From an uncultured Sphingomonadaceae bacterium (GTDB lineage Bacteria > Pseudomonadota > Alphaproteobacteria > Sphingomonadales > Sphingomonadaceae): a stretch of DNA of 64,000 nt. Below are positions 34,605-45,421 of this stretch, piece by piece (the first letter of the stretch is position 1; each line of letters starts with the position of its first letter). The notes beneath the pieces are model-generated. The model was not told the origin of the DNA, did no database searches, and saw only the letters and a program-made list of their open reading frames with translations. Both the position numbers and the translations under genes were made by a program. The stretch lies in assembly GCA_947489315.1 (NCBI GenBank), contig CANLCX010000004.1:62001-126000 (forward strand), written 5' to 3'.

Positions 34605-35486
34605 CTAAGATGAAGCGGTAGTGTCTGAGCTATTGGGGTCAAAATAGGGACGATCGCCTGCAATTGTGGCGCGTTCCATGACGCGACGAGCCGGAAAATA
34701 ATCGGACGCAGCAAAATGCTGTGATGCCCGGTTATCCCAAAAGGCGATGGCGCCGGCCGTCCATTTGAAGCGGCATTGGATCTCCGGATTGGACGCCGTG
34801 CCATAGAGTTTTTTGAGCAGCGCTTTGCTCTCTTCTGCACTCATGCCGACAATATGGCTGGTGAAGGCGCTGTTGACATACAGGCTTTGTAATCCGGTTT
34901 CGGGATGGGTGCGCACCACCGGGTGTTCCTGTAGCGGATATTGATCGTGCAGTTCTTCGGGTTTTTTGTTCAGGCGTTTGGCAAATACTCTGGCAATATC
35001 GTGAATTGCCGTCAGGCCAGTGATTTGTTCGCGGATATCCTGCGGCAATTTTTCGTAAGCAAGGTTCATATTGGCAAATAAGGTATCCCCGCCAACAGAT
35101 GGAATTTCGAGGGCACTAAGCACCGACCCCAGCGATGGTTCGGGGCGCCAGGTGACATCGCTATGCCACATATTTTCCTGGCCCTTGCTCTTTTCGCCAT
35201 GCGCAATCCGCAATATCTCCGGATAGGGTTGGTCCTTTGGCGTGGCGGGATGGATTTCCAGTGGCCCGAATCTTTTGGCAAAATTCAGCAGCTGTTCGCG
35301 ATCGAGATGTTGATCGCGAAAGAAAATGACTTTGTGGTCGAGCAAAGCCTGTCGGATATCCGAGATAATATCGTCCGCGAGCTGTGCCGATAAATCAATG
35401 CCAGAAAGTTCAGCGCCGATTGCCGGGGTCAGTTGATGGATATCGAAAGCGCTTTCGATATCCGATGCTTGTGCTGCGGTTGCCAT
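34605..35486 (-). CDS. TauD/TfdA family 2-oxoglutarate dioxygenase
   Basis: Fe(II)/2-oxoglutarate enzyme, 293 residues. The HxD of the iron site is in MWHSDVTWRPEPSLGSVL; the distal histidine is in WDNRASQHFAASDYF, and RRVMERATIAGDRP has the arginine that binds oxoglutarate. ALEIPSVGGDTLFANM is a TauD signature. AAGGAG precedes the ATG. The substrate may be taurine, a sulfonate or an aryloxy-acid; no transporter is adjacent. Codons 9-17 contain a perfect 26-base palindrome, described separately. Confidence 0.92.
   Translation of the reverse strand: MATAAQASDIESAFDIHQLTPAIGAELSGIDLSAQLADDIISDIRQALLDHKVIFFRDQHLDREQLLNFAKRFGPLEIHPATPKDQPYPEILRIAHGEKSKGQENMWHSDVTWRPEPSLGSVLSALEIPSVGGDTLFANMNLAYEKLPQDIREQITGLTAIHDIARVFAKRLNKKPEELHDQYPLQEHPVVRTHPETGLQSLYVNSAFTSHIVGMSAEESKALLKKLYGTASNPEIQCRFKWTAGAIAFWDNRASQHFAASDYFPARRVMERATIAGDRPYFDPNSSDTTASS
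35438..35463. repeat. perfect 26-base palindrome inside the dioxygenase gene
   Basis: The 13-base arm GGATATCGAAAGC abuts its exact reverse complement with no spacer. In the dioxygenase frame it encodes SDIESAFDI (residues 8-16). A random perfect 26-base palindrome is expected about 0.001 times in a window this long, so it is unlikely to be chance. It could be a protein-binding dyad downstream of the start. Confidence 0.9.
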
Positions 35487-35630
35487 GCCAACTCCTTAAT
35501 AGTGTGAGTTATGCGTAGCATGATTAGTTGTGAAATCGCTACCGTCAGATCATATAGGTCAAAATAGCTTCCAAGCGCTGCAGCGCCCTTGTTAGTGATC
35601 AATATAAAGAATTCCGCAGGAGAGCAGTTG

Positions 35631-37568
<1,938 letters not shown>

Positions 37569-37657
37569 GCTTTCAAGACTTTGTAATAAAATTACGCAGC
37601 TTGTTTACGACGCGAAAATGACCTGATACCAACAGGATAATCATAAAGGGAATCGCA

Positions 37658-39493
37658 ATGACCAAATATGTCCTCCTCGCCACCACTGCTTTGCTTGCGG
37701 CTTGCTCCTCCACCAGCGGAGAGGTCGTTAGCGCCAGCGCGAATTCATCGGCAACGCAAGCCGAGACGGCCGAAGTTGATAGCGATATTAACGCCCGCCT
37801 CTCCGCATTTTTCGATGATTATGATCAAATAGAATTAGCCAACTCACCGCTTTCAAAATCCTTCCGCGGTGTCAGGGATGCGGATTACGGGAAACTGGAC
37901 GATCCCAGCGATGTGGCGGAGGTTGAGCAATATGAGCGGGGCCAGGAGGCGCTGGTGGTGATGGAAGCAGAGTTTGACGAAAGCCAGCTCAACGACGCCA
38001 GCAAACTCAGCTATCGTTTATTCCAAGCGCGCGCTGAGCGGTCCAAAAACGCATTTCCGTTTCGCCGGAACAGCTATATTTTCGATCAGATGAATGGCGC
38101 ACAGAGCCAGATTCCGGCTTTCATGATCAACATTCACCGGGTGACCAACAAAGCGGATGCCGAAGCCTATGTCAGCCGGCTCAACGCGTCGGGGCCATTT
38201 TTTGAATCACTGGTCGCGCAATCCGCCGAGCGCGCAAATGATGGCATTATCGTCCCGGACTGGGTTTTTCCCTATGTGATTAATGACACCAAAAATGTAA
38301 TCAGCGGCGCGCCATTTGAAGAGGGCGAAGATTCGCCCATTTATGCGGATCTGAAAAAGAAAGTGAATGCGCTTTCCATTCCAGATGCTGAGAAAGCCGA
38401 TTTGATTGCGCGGGGACGCACTGCTTTGACCGGCAGTCTTGCCCCGGCTTATAAAAAGCTGATTGCCGAAATGGAGCGGCAGCAGAAAATGGCTGTCGAC
38501 GGCGACGGTGTGTGGCGTTTCAAGGACGGCGCGGCTTATTATGCCGAGCGGCTGAAAAATTACACGACCACTGACCTGACGGCTGACGAAATCCATCAAA
38601 TTGGACTTGAAAATGTCGCGCGTATTCACGGCGAAATGCGCAAAATCATGGCGCAGGTTGGATTTGAGGGCAGTTTGCAGGACTTTTTCGTCCATCTCAG
38701 GACCAGCGATCAATATTTCCACACCAGCCGGGCAGACTATCTCGCCGAGGCGAATATGAAGCTGGCAGCAATGGAAAAAGAGCTACCGAAATTCTTTAAT
38801 ACACTGCCCAAGGCACCATTTGTGATCAAACCGGTAGAAGCTTTTCGCGAAAAATCCGCCGGTAAGGCCTTTTATCAGCGGCCTGCACCCGATGGATCTC
38901 GGCCCGGCACTTATTATGTCAATCTCTATGACTTGAAGGGCATGTCAAAGACCGAGTTGGAGGCTTTGGCCTATCATGAAGCTCTACCGGGGCACCATTT
39001 GCAGCTAGCGATTCAGACCGAACTGGGCGATTTGCCTGCGTTCCGCAAATTTGGCGGGGTCACAGCTTATTCGGAAGGTTGGGGTCTTTATACCGAGGAA
39101 CTCGGCAAAGATATGGGCTTTTACACTGATCCTTATTCGGATTTCGGACGGCTTGGCATGGAGTTGTGGCGTGCCTGCCGACTCGTCGTCGACACCGGTA
39201 TCCATGACAAACGCTGGAGCCGCGAAAAGGCGATCAAATATTTGACCGACAATACGCCCAATCCGGATAGCGATATTCGCAAGGCGATCGAGCGTTACAT
39301 TGTCTATCCCGGGCAAGCGACGGCCTATATGATTGGCAAACTCAAAATCATGGAATTACGGGCAAAATCGCAAAAAGAACTGGGTGATAAATTTACAATG
39401 GGTGATTTCCATGACGTTATTTTGCGTAGCGGCCCGGTTCCGTTGAACATCATGGAAGAACGGGTCGACAACTGGATTGCCGCATCACGCTGA
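37658..39493 (+). CDS. DUF885 family lipoprotein, metallopeptidase-like
   Basis: 611 residues. The lipoprotein signal ends at Cys16 (LLAAC). Almost wholly helical beyond that, with the metal motif AYHEALPGHHLQLAIQTEL (HExxPGHH) and a downstream glutamate in AYSEGWGLYTEELG, as in DUF885 relatives of M2/M3-like zinc peptidases. ATATYMIGKLKIMELR-like C-terminal helix (here ATAYMIGKLKIMELR) is also family-typical. The role is probably peptide hydrolysis in the periplasm. AAGGGA lies before the ATG. It follows acs by 89 bases but is unlikely to be functionally linked. Confidence 0.9.
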   Translation: MTKYVLLATTALLAACSSTSGEVVSASANSSATQAETAEVDSDINARLSAFFDDYDQIELANSPLSKSFRGVRDADYGKLDDPSDVAEVEQYERGQEALVVMEAEFDESQLNDASKLSYRLFQARAERSKNAFPFRRNSYIFDQMNGAQSQIPAFMINIHRVTNKADAEAYVSRLNASGPFFESLVAQSAERANDGIIVPDWVFPYVINDTKNVISGAPFEEGEDSPIYADLKKKVNALSIPDAEKADLIARGRTALTGSLAPAYKKLIAEMERQQKMAVDGDGVWRFKDGAAYYAERLKNYTTTDLTADEIHQIGLENVARIHGEMRKIMAQVGFEGSLQDFFVHLRTSDQYFHTSRADYLAEANMKLAAMEKELPKFFNTLPKAPFVIKPVEAFREKSAGKAFYQRPAPDGSRPGTYYVNLYDLKGMSKTELEALAYHEALPGHHLQLAIQTELGDLPAFRKFGGVTAYSEGWGLYTEELGKDMGFYTDPYSDFGRLGMELWRACRLVVDTGIHDKRWSREKAIKYLTDNTPNPDSDIRKAIERYIVYPGQATAYMIGKLKIMELRAKSQKELGDKFTMGDFHDVILRSGPVPLNIMEERVDNWIAASR

Positions 39494-39505
39494 TCCGCGA
39501 TGCGC

Positions 39506-39556
39506 ACAGTTATTTGGCCGTAACTGTCAATAATAGCAGAAAAAAGTGTCTTTTTT
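39506..39556. repeat. two short inverted repeats downstream of the DUF885 gene
   Basis: ACAGTTA (39506-39512) pairs with TAACTGT (39521-39527), and AAAAAAG (39540-39546) with CTTTTTT (39550-39556). They lie 13 and 47 bases after the DUF885 stop. The second, rich in A and T, could end transcription weakly in either direction. Confidence 0.55.
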
Positions 39557-39652
39557 GTCCAATTAGTAAAGGGCGCTATTGGTGCATGGAACATGAGCGA
39601 CCAAAGGAAACTCAGCCGCATTAATAGTGCTGCGGAGACTTCTTTTCCTCAT

Positions 39653-39689
39653 TGGCCTGGCTATTTTATTAGCCAGGCCAGTTTTTTTT
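39653..39689 (+). terminator. rho-independent terminator
   Basis: TGGCCTGGCTA (39653-39663) pairs with TAGCCAGGCCA around TTTTAT, then an eight-T run ends at 39689. It is the strongest terminator in the window. It is 160 bases after the DUF885 stop and 75 bases before the AraC gene, so either a long 3' UTR ends here or a small RNA lies between. Confidence 0.88.
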
Positions 39690-39763
39690 CCTATTTTTTC
39701 AGCTATAACCATGCAACCAATGGAATTCCGGTTTGCCCCCGAACCGGATAAAAGGGGTTCGCT

Positions 39764-40606
39764 TTGGTTAGTTTGAGATATTTTGCGCCTGCAGAAGATG
39801 TTCGGGATTTGGTCTCCGTCTACTATCTGTTTGAAGTTGAGCATCCTAGATTTTCGGATAATGAACGCGCCGCAATCGCGCAGCTACGCTTTCTTTTGGA
39901 CGGCACGGCTGATCTAAGCTTTGCCGATGGAAAAACCTATCCGGCCAAAGATGCCATGCTGGTTGGACCGTCTACAGGCTCTATGCATTTTGATGTGAAA
40001 GGGCCTTTTCGCATGTTTGGCGTCGGCCTGTTGCCAGCGGGTTGGGCAGCACTCACGAAGAAATCAGCAGCCGATTTTGCGGACAAAGCCGTGCCGGCCA
40101 ATAAGATTTTCACCGATGAGATTGACAAAAGCCTGGAATTATTGCGCGGCTGCGACGATGCGGACGGGATGACAGCTTGGGCCGACCGGATTTTCCGGGA
40201 TTTGCGGCACCGGGTCAAGCCAGAGGTAGAGCAGTTCACGAAAATGGTCGATGAATGGCTGTCATCTGAGCCTTCTCCGCCGGTCAGTGCGCTGATGGAG
40301 CGATCGGACCAAAGTTCCCGCCAAGTGCTCCGGACTGTCAACAAACTCTATGGCATGGCACCTAAATATCTCGCCCGCAAATATCGCGCGCTCAGGGCTG
40401 CGCGGGCCTATGCCGAACATAATGAAGACGAGTTACTGGCACTGGAAGATGCCTTCTACGATCAATCTCATATGATTCGGGAGATCAAATTTTTCGCCGG
40501 CACGACTCCTACCAAATTGCGCGTCGCAGAAGGTGAAACAGCGAGTTTGATTGACCAGCGCGGCCTACTGAAAGGGCATATTCCGCCGCTTACTTCTGAT
40601 ACATGA
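39764..40606 (+). CDS. AraC family transcriptional regulator
   Basis: 280 residues. The N-terminal sensor domain (LRYFAPAEDVRDLVSVYYLF; FRMFGVGLLPAGWAAL) resembles the DUF6597-type. The C-terminal AraC pair of helix-turn-helices includes SSRQVLRTVNKLYGMAPKYL and DAFYDQSHMIREIKFFAGTT, the usual second-helix signature. The start is a TTG after AAGGGG; no better ATG exists in frame. Target genes are not evident; it follows a terminator and precedes an orphan membrane protein. Confidence 0.9.
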   Translation: MVSLRYFAPAEDVRDLVSVYYLFEVEHPRFSDNERAAIAQLRFLLDGTADLSFADGKTYPAKDAMLVGPSTGSMHFDVKGPFRMFGVGLLPAGWAALTKKSAADFADKAVPANKIFTDEIDKSLELLRGCDDADGMTAWADRIFRDLRHRVKPEVEQFTKMVDEWLSSEPSPPVSALMERSDQSSRQVLRTVNKLYGMAPKYLARKYRALRAARAYAEHNEDELLALEDAFYDQSHMIREIKFFAGTTPTKLRVAEGETASLIDQRGLLKGHIPPLTSDT

Positions 40607-40652
40607 AAATTTTGATTTTTGGATCTTGTCAAAAAAATGAGGCGCGGGGGCA

Positions 40653-41303
40653 TTGCGAACAAGTTTATCAGCGACGGCGCCGTATCTATTTCCAGTGATA
40701 GCAGGCTTTTTGCCGCTGATTTTGCTGGTGATCGTTACACTCACATCTGAGATCAACGTAGACCAGCTGACGCGCGATCCTAACGCTTATGCTGGAGTTC
40801 ACCCAATTACCGGAGCGCTGTCGACGTTAGGACTGTTCCTTTGGGCGGCGGCGGCGACTATGTGGATGCTATGTGCCGTCCTGCATAAATTGCAGAACCA
40901 AAGCCGGAAAATGCACTATGCTGCTGTCTCTGCCGCGCTTTCTGCCTACATGTTATTCGACGACGCCTTTCAGTTCCACGAGACAATCGGGCCATATAAT
41001 TTTCATATACCGGAACGGCTGATCATGGCTATTTTGGCAGTTATTATCCTCCTATATTTGGCAGGATATCGCGAGAGGATAATGGCCAATAGCGGTTTCA
41101 TATTTCTTCTATCACTAGCTTTCTTAGGCGGCTCTGCAATCATTGATACCGTCGGATTTATAGCGCGAATGATGCCCAAAGATGTCATGTATTGGGTAGA
41201 GGATGGCATGAAATGGTTTGGAATTTGCTACTGGTGTGCCTTCGCCTTTTTGCATTTCCGAGCAGAGGCGGTGAGCATCTTGTCTGTGAACAAGGTTAGG
41301 TAA
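40653..41303 (+). CDS. hypothetical multi-pass membrane protein
   Basis: 216 residues with about six membrane helices: near residues 10-30 (FPVIAGFLPLILLVIVTL), 52-75 (TGALSTLGLFLWAAAATMWM), 90-105, 122-140, 148-168 and 190-206. A conserved-looking DDAFQFHETIGPYNFHIPE loop joins helices 3 and 4, with acidic and histidine residues that could bind a metal or lipid head group. I do not recognise a family with confidence. The start is a TTG with GGGGG close upstream; both are weak. Confidence 0.72.
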   Translation: MRTSLSATAPYLFPVIAGFLPLILLVIVTLTSEINVDQLTRDPNAYAGVHPITGALSTLGLFLWAAAATMWMLCAVLHKLQNQSRKMHYAAVSAALSAYMLFDDAFQFHETIGPYNFHIPERLIMAILAVIILLYLAGYRERIMANSGFIFLLSLAFLGGSAIIDTVGFIARMMPKDVMYWVEDGMKWFGICYWCAFAFLHFRAEAVSILSVNKVR

Positions 41304-41435
41304 TAATGACGTCGCTTTTCAACATATAAACTCGACCCATGTGGCGAAGAGCGGATTTTTTGCCGTTCACCTCAGGAACATGATGATTTATAAGATATCA
41401 AAAGCGCTTGGAGTTGCAATCTTCCCTAAATGCGA

Positions 41436-41454
41436 CTAAATAAGTCTTATTTAG
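41436..41454. promoter_or_regulatory. inverted repeat in the SUF promoter region
   Basis: CTAAATAAG and CTTATTTAG flank a single central T: a perfect 9+1+9 dyad 28 bases before the ATG of the Rrf2 regulator. It could be the operator for that regulator, or for Irr/Fur-type iron control, and would overlap the expected promoter. Confidence 0.65.
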
Positions 41455-41481
41455 AGAATCACACGATTTTTGAGAGATTTT

Positions 41482-41940
41482 ATGCGGCTTTCCAGCCTTG
41501 CCGACTATGCTGTTGTCCTTATGTCCGCTGCTTCGCGGCACTGCGGTGCTGCGCTTTTGGCAGAGGGAAAGCTCAACGCATCGACATTGGCGCTGGAAAC
41601 GGGTGTGCCGCTACCGACCACACAAAAACTGGTCAGCCGCCTATCCGCCGCCGGATTGATCGAGTCGACCCGCGGCATCGGTGGCGGGATTCGGTTGGCG
41701 CGTCCCCCGGCATCGATCAGCCTTGCGGATATCGTTGAGGCAGTTGAAGGGCCGCTCGCTATTACCACGTGCACAATCGATGGTAATCATGATTGTGCAC
41801 TGGAAGACAGCTGTACGGTCAAGCCGCATTGGGGCGTGATTAACCAGACAATCCGCAAAGCATTGAACGACGTAAGCCTTGCCAGCCTCGCAGAAGCGCC
41901 GGCTGCACAGAAAATCAAATCTATGGAACACACGTTATGA
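41482..41940 (+). CDS. Rrf2 family SUF regulator
   Basis: 152 residues from ATG 41482 (GAGAG six bases upstream). [20 protein letters not shown] and [20 protein letters not shown] are the Rrf2 winged helix; [20 protein letters not shown] is the wing and linker. The cysteines in [15 protein letters not shown] are spaced as for an Fe-S cluster, as in IscR and SufR-like sensors. The last four bases overlap sufB (ATGA). It probably senses cluster status and controls the operon from the dyad at 41436. Confidence 0.92.
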   Translation: MRLSSLADYAVVLMSAASRHCGAALLAEGKLNASTLALETGVPLPTTQKLVSRLSAAGLIESTRGIGGGIRLARPPASISLADIVEAVEGPLAITTCTIDGNHDCALEDSCTVKPHWGVINQTIRKALNDVSLASLAEAPAAQKIKSMEHTL

Positions 41941-43448
41941 GTGAAGCAGTGAAAACAGATGTTCAGGAACAGGACGAGCGGACTGCGATGAATGCAGAAG
42001 CCCAGGCCGCGGTCGATAATGCCAGCAGCTATGAATTTGGCTGGTCGTCCGACATTGAACAGGATTTTGCACCCAAAGGCCTGAACGAAGATACGGTGCG
42101 TTTCATTTCCGACAAAAAGGGCGAGCCGCAGTGGATGCTGGACTGGCGCCTCAAGGCCTTTCGCATGTGGGAAACGATGGAAAGCCCCGATTGGGCAAAG
42201 CTTGAGATCCCGATGATCGATTATCAGGATGCCTATTATTATGCCGAGCCCAAGGCGAAGCCAAAGCTGAACAGTCTCGACGAGGTCGACCCGGAAATTT
42301 TGCGGGTTTATGAAAAGCTTGGCATTCCGATCGAGGAGCAAAAGGTGCTCGCTGGCGTGGAAGGCGCGCGCAAGGTAGCCGTGGATGCGGTGTTTGACAG
42401 CGTGTCAGTGGCGACAACCTTCCGCGAGGAACTGGAAGAAGCGGGCGTGATTTTCCGTTCGATCTCCGAAGCGATCAAGGAATATCCCGATCTCGTTCGC
42501 AAATATCTCGGCAAGGTCGTGCCGATGAAGGACAATTATTTCGCGACGCTCAATTGCGCCGTGTTCAGCGACGGGACTTTTGTTTATATTCCCAAGGGCG
42601 TCAAATGCCCCATGGAACTGAGCACCTATTTCCGGATTAATGCGGAGAACACAGGCCAGTTTGAACGCACCCTGATCATTGCGGAAGAAGGCAGCTATGT
42701 CAGCTATCTTGAAGGCTGCACCGCGCCGATGCGCGATGAGAATCAGCTCCATGCGGCGGTGGTCGAACTGGTTGCGATGGATGATGCCGAGATTAAATAT
42801 AGCACCGTCCAGAACTGGTATCCCGGTGACGAGAACGGCAAGGGCGGCATCTATAATTTCGTGACCAAACGCGGCCTGTGTCAGGGTAAAAACAGCAAAA
42901 TCAGCTGGACTCAGGTCGAGACGGGCAGTGCGGTAACATGGAAATATCCAAGCTGTGTTCTCAATGGCGAGAATAGCGTCGGTGAGTTTTACTCGGTGGC
43001 GCTGACCAATAATTATCAGCAGGCCGATACCGGCACCAAGATGATCCACAACGGCAAGAACACCCGTTCGACGATTATTTCCAAAGGTGTCAGCGCAGGT
43101 AATAGCGACAATACCTATCGCGGCCTGGTCCGCGTGGGTGCGAACGCGGAAAATGTCCGCAATTTCACGCAATGTGACAGCTTGCTGCTCGGCGACAAAA
43201 GCGGCGCGCATACCGTGCCCTATATCGAGGTGAAAAATCCGACCGCACAGATTGAGCATGAAGCCACGACGTCAAAAATTTCCGACGACCAGATGTTTTA
43301 CGCCCAGCAACGCGGGCTGGACGAAGAAGAGGCGGTGTCCCTGATCGTCAACGGCTTTGCCAAGGATGTTTTGAAGCAGCTGCCGATGGAATTTGCGGTG
43401 GAAGCACAGAAATTGCTGGCGATATCGCTTGAGGGGAGTGTGGGGTAA
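41937..43448 (+). CDS. sufB: Fe-S cluster assembly scaffold SufB
   Basis: 503 residues. Part of the SufBC2D scaffold that builds [4Fe-4S] clusters. [20 protein letters not shown] and [20 protein letters not shown] are beta-helix core motifs with the conserved cysteines; [20 protein letters not shown] and [19 protein letters not shown] are the C-terminal signature, with the conserved cysteine and glutamate that carry sulfur and ligate the cluster. Usual length. It is followed directly by an unexpected small lipoprotein gene. Confidence 0.97.
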   Translation: MSEAVKTDVQEQDERTAMNAEAQAAVDNASSYEFGWSSDIEQDFAPKGLNEDTVRFISDKKGEPQWMLDWRLKAFRMWETMESPDWAKLEIPMIDYQDAYYYAEPKAKPKLNSLDEVDPEILRVYEKLGIPIEEQKVLAGVEGARKVAVDAVFDSVSVATTFREELEEAGVIFRSISEAIKEYPDLVRKYLGKVVPMKDNYFATLNCAVFSDGTFVYIPKGVKCPMELSTYFRINAENTGQFERTLIIAEEGSYVSYLEGCTAPMRDENQLHAAVVELVAMDDAEIKYSTVQNWYPGDENGKGGIYNFVTKRGLCQGKNSKISWTQVETGSAVTWKYPSCVLNGENSVGEFYSVALTNNYQQADTGTKMIHNGKNTRSTIISKGVSAGNSDNTYRGLVRVGANAENVRNFTQCDSLLLGDKSGAHTVPYIEVKNPTAQIEHEATTSKISDDQMFYAQQRGLDEEEAVSLIVNGFAKDVLKQLPMEFAVEAQKLLAISLEGSVG

Positions 43449-43936
43449 TGAAGCATTTACCAAGCGCTCTGCTGGCGTCCGGATTGTTACTGGGTTGTGC
43501 GGATGCTGGCGTGGCAGCTGACAAACCAAGAGCGGCTGTGACTCTCGTTGCGGAACTAGCGTCCCCCTATCTGGATTGCACGGCCAAGCTCGATCGTCCG
43601 GAAAATGCCTATATCCCAGTACGGGGGCCTAAGATGGACTGGGAAGGCGCGCGAAAGAAGTTGGCTGAGGAAAGCGGTCAACGCGATACGCCGTGCGGTC
43701 TGTATGCAACCCACGCGCGGATCGTCGATCGACTTGCGTCAGATTATTCGAATATGACGAAGACAGATCTGGAATATTACGTGTTTCAAACCATGGACCA
43801 GCTGAGAACATTGAACCGCAGCATCTATCTTTGGAAAGATGGCGCGCCTGGCCTTCCCATGGTGGCACCGCCGCCCAGAGTACAAACGCCAATTCAACCG
43901 ATCACATCAAGAGACCTAAAAAATGCTAAAAATTGA
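43448..43936 (+). CDS. small lipoprotein of unknown function inside the suf operon
   Basis: 162 residues. The signal ends at Cys17 (LLLGC), giving an exported, lipid-anchored protein. The mature part has three further cysteines (YLDCTAKL and TPCGLYATHARIVDRL hold two) that could form a disulfide, and a proline-rich C-terminus. It shares one base with the stop of sufB and overlaps sufC by 14 bases, so it is fully embedded in the operon. I recognise no family. A periplasmic protein in a cytosolic Fe-S operon is odd. Confidence 0.75.
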   Translation: MKHLPSALLASGLLLGCADAGVAADKPRAAVTLVAELASPYLDCTAKLDRPENAYIPVRGPKMDWEGARKKLAEESGQRDTPCGLYATHARIVDRLASDYSNMTKTDLEYYVFQTMDQLRTLNRSIYLWKDGAPGLPMVAPPPRVQTPIQPITSRDLKNAKN

Positions 43937-44666
43937 AAACCTCCACGCCAACGTAGGCGATACAGAAATCCTCAAAGGTCTTTCGCTCGAACTGAACGCG
44001 GGTGAAATCCATGCGATCATGGGGCCCAATGGCGCCGGTAAATCGACACTGTCATATGCATTGGGCGGCCGCCCCGGCTATGAAATCACGTCCGGAAGTG
44101 TGAACTTTGACGGGCAGGATTTGCTCGCGCTCGATCCGCATGAACGGGCAGCGGCGGGTATCTTCCTCGGCTTTCAATATCCGGTCGAAATTCCCGGTGT
44201 GTCCAATCTCCAATTCTTGCGCGAAAGCCTCAACAGCCAGCGCAAGTCGCGCGGGGAAGAGCCTTTATCTGGCGCAGAATTTATCAAGCTGGCCAAGGAA
44301 AAAGCGGGCTTGCTGAAAATGGACATGGATATGCTCAAACGCGCGGTCAATGTCGGGTTTTCCGGCGGCGAGAAAAAGCGCAACGAGATGGTGCAAATGG
44401 GGATTATCGATCCCAAACTGGCGATCCTTGACGAGACCGATAGCGGCCTCGACATCGACGCGCTCCGCGTTGTTGGTTCCGGGATTAATGCGATTATGCG
44501 CAAACCTGACAAGGCGGTTCTGCTGATCACCCACTATCAACGCCTGCTCGAATTGGTCAAACCGGACTTTGTCCATGTGTTGGCGGGTGGCCGGATCGTC
44601 AAAACTGGTGGCCCCGAACTGGCGCTGCAACTGGAAGAAGAAGGTTATGAGGCGGTGGCCGCATGA
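43923..44666 (+). CDS. sufC: Fe-S assembly ATPase SufC
   Basis: 247 residues. ABC-type ATPase: Walker A MGPNGAGKSTLSYALGG, signature NVGFSGGEKKRNEMVQM, Walker B LAILDETDSGLDIDALR, and H-loop LLITHYQRLL. It powers the conformational changes in the SufBC2D scaffold. It starts 14 bases inside the upstream lipoprotein gene and overlaps sufD by four bases. Confidence 0.97.
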   Translation: MLKIENLHANVGDTEILKGLSLELNAGEIHAIMGPNGAGKSTLSYALGGRPGYEITSGSVNFDGQDLLALDPHERAAAGIFLGFQYPVEIPGVSNLQFLRESLNSQRKSRGEEPLSGAEFIKLAKEKAGLLKMDMDMLKRAVNVGFSGGEKKRNEMVQMGIIDPKLAILDETDSGLDIDALRVVGSGINAIMRKPDKAVLLITHYQRLLELVKPDFVHVLAGGRIVKTGGPELALQLEEEGYEAVAA

Positions 44667-45421
44667 GTGCATTGCTTCCCCTCCCAACCAAGCGCGATGA
44701 AGCATGGCGCTATGCGGACTTGAAGGCGCTTGAGGCTGTTTGGCCCAAGCTTGACGGGCCGGAAAAGATCGCGGTTGCCGCTGGTGAATCGGCGTCTCGC
44801 CAAATTTCTGTGCTGCCGATAATCGACGGCGTCGGCATAGTCGATCTTGATGTCACCATTGGAGACGGCGCGAATTTCGCATTGCATGTGTTGGCTGTTG
44901 CCGCCGACTATGGCCGCATTCAGGTCAAGGTCACGCTCGGCAAAGGCGCGCATTTTGAACTGGGTGGCGCGATATTGGGTTCGGGCACACAGACGTTGGA
45001 GATTGTGACCGAGACGATTCATGCGGAGCCGAATGCGACATCCAATCAGGTTGTGCGCTCGGTACTGGCAGGCAAAGCCACTGGCAGCTTCCTCGGTAAA
45101 ATCAATGTCGCGCGCGATGCGCAGAAAACCGATGCAGCGCAGTCGGTCAAGGCGATGCTACTCGACCGCACCGCGACCGCCAATGCCAAGCCGGAGCTGG
45201 AAATTTTCGCTGACGATGTGAAATGTGCCCATGGCGCAACCGTGGGCGAACTCGACAAACAGGCGCTTTTCTATATGGCCTCGCGCGGCTTGCCGCCGGA
45301 ATTGGCGCAGAAATTGATGCTGCAGGCATTTATCGCCGATGCTTTCGTCAGCATGGACGATGACGCGGCGCGCGAAGCGATTGAGAGTAAGGCGCTTGAG
45401 GCTTTGGAGCATTTGTCGTGA
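44663..45421 (+). CDS. sufD: Fe-S cluster assembly protein SufD
   Basis: 252 residues, short for SufD. KRDEAWRYADLKALEAVWP is the N-terminal signature; the beta-helix core (HAEPNATSNQVVRSVLAGKA) and the C-terminal SRGLPPELAQKLMLQAFIAD are clear, with the histidine of CAHGATVGELDKQALFYM at the SufB interface. Overlaps by four bases on each side (ATGA with sufC, GTGA with sufS) show strict coupling. The protein lacks most of the N-terminal helical domain of longer SufDs. Confidence 0.94.
   Translation: MSALLPLPTKRDEAWRYADLKALEAVWPKLDGPEKIAVAAGESASRQISVLPIIDGVGIVDLDVTIGDGANFALHVLAVAADYGRIQVKVTLGKGAHFELGGAILGSGTQTLEIVTETIHAEPNATSNQVVRSVLAGKATGSFLGKINVARDAQKTDAAQSVKAMLLDRTATANAKPELEIFADDVKCAHGATVGELDKQALFYMASRGLPPELAQKLMLQAFIADAFVSMDDDAAREAIESKALEALEHLS

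Noticed and set aside
39594-39752. Possible 52-codon small gene MSDQRKLSRINSAA... running through the terminator
   Set aside because: It reads through a strong rho-independent terminator and lacks a convincing SD.
42405-43259. 284-codon minus-strand frame opposite sufB
   Set aside because: sufB is unmistakable; the opposite frame lacks motifs.
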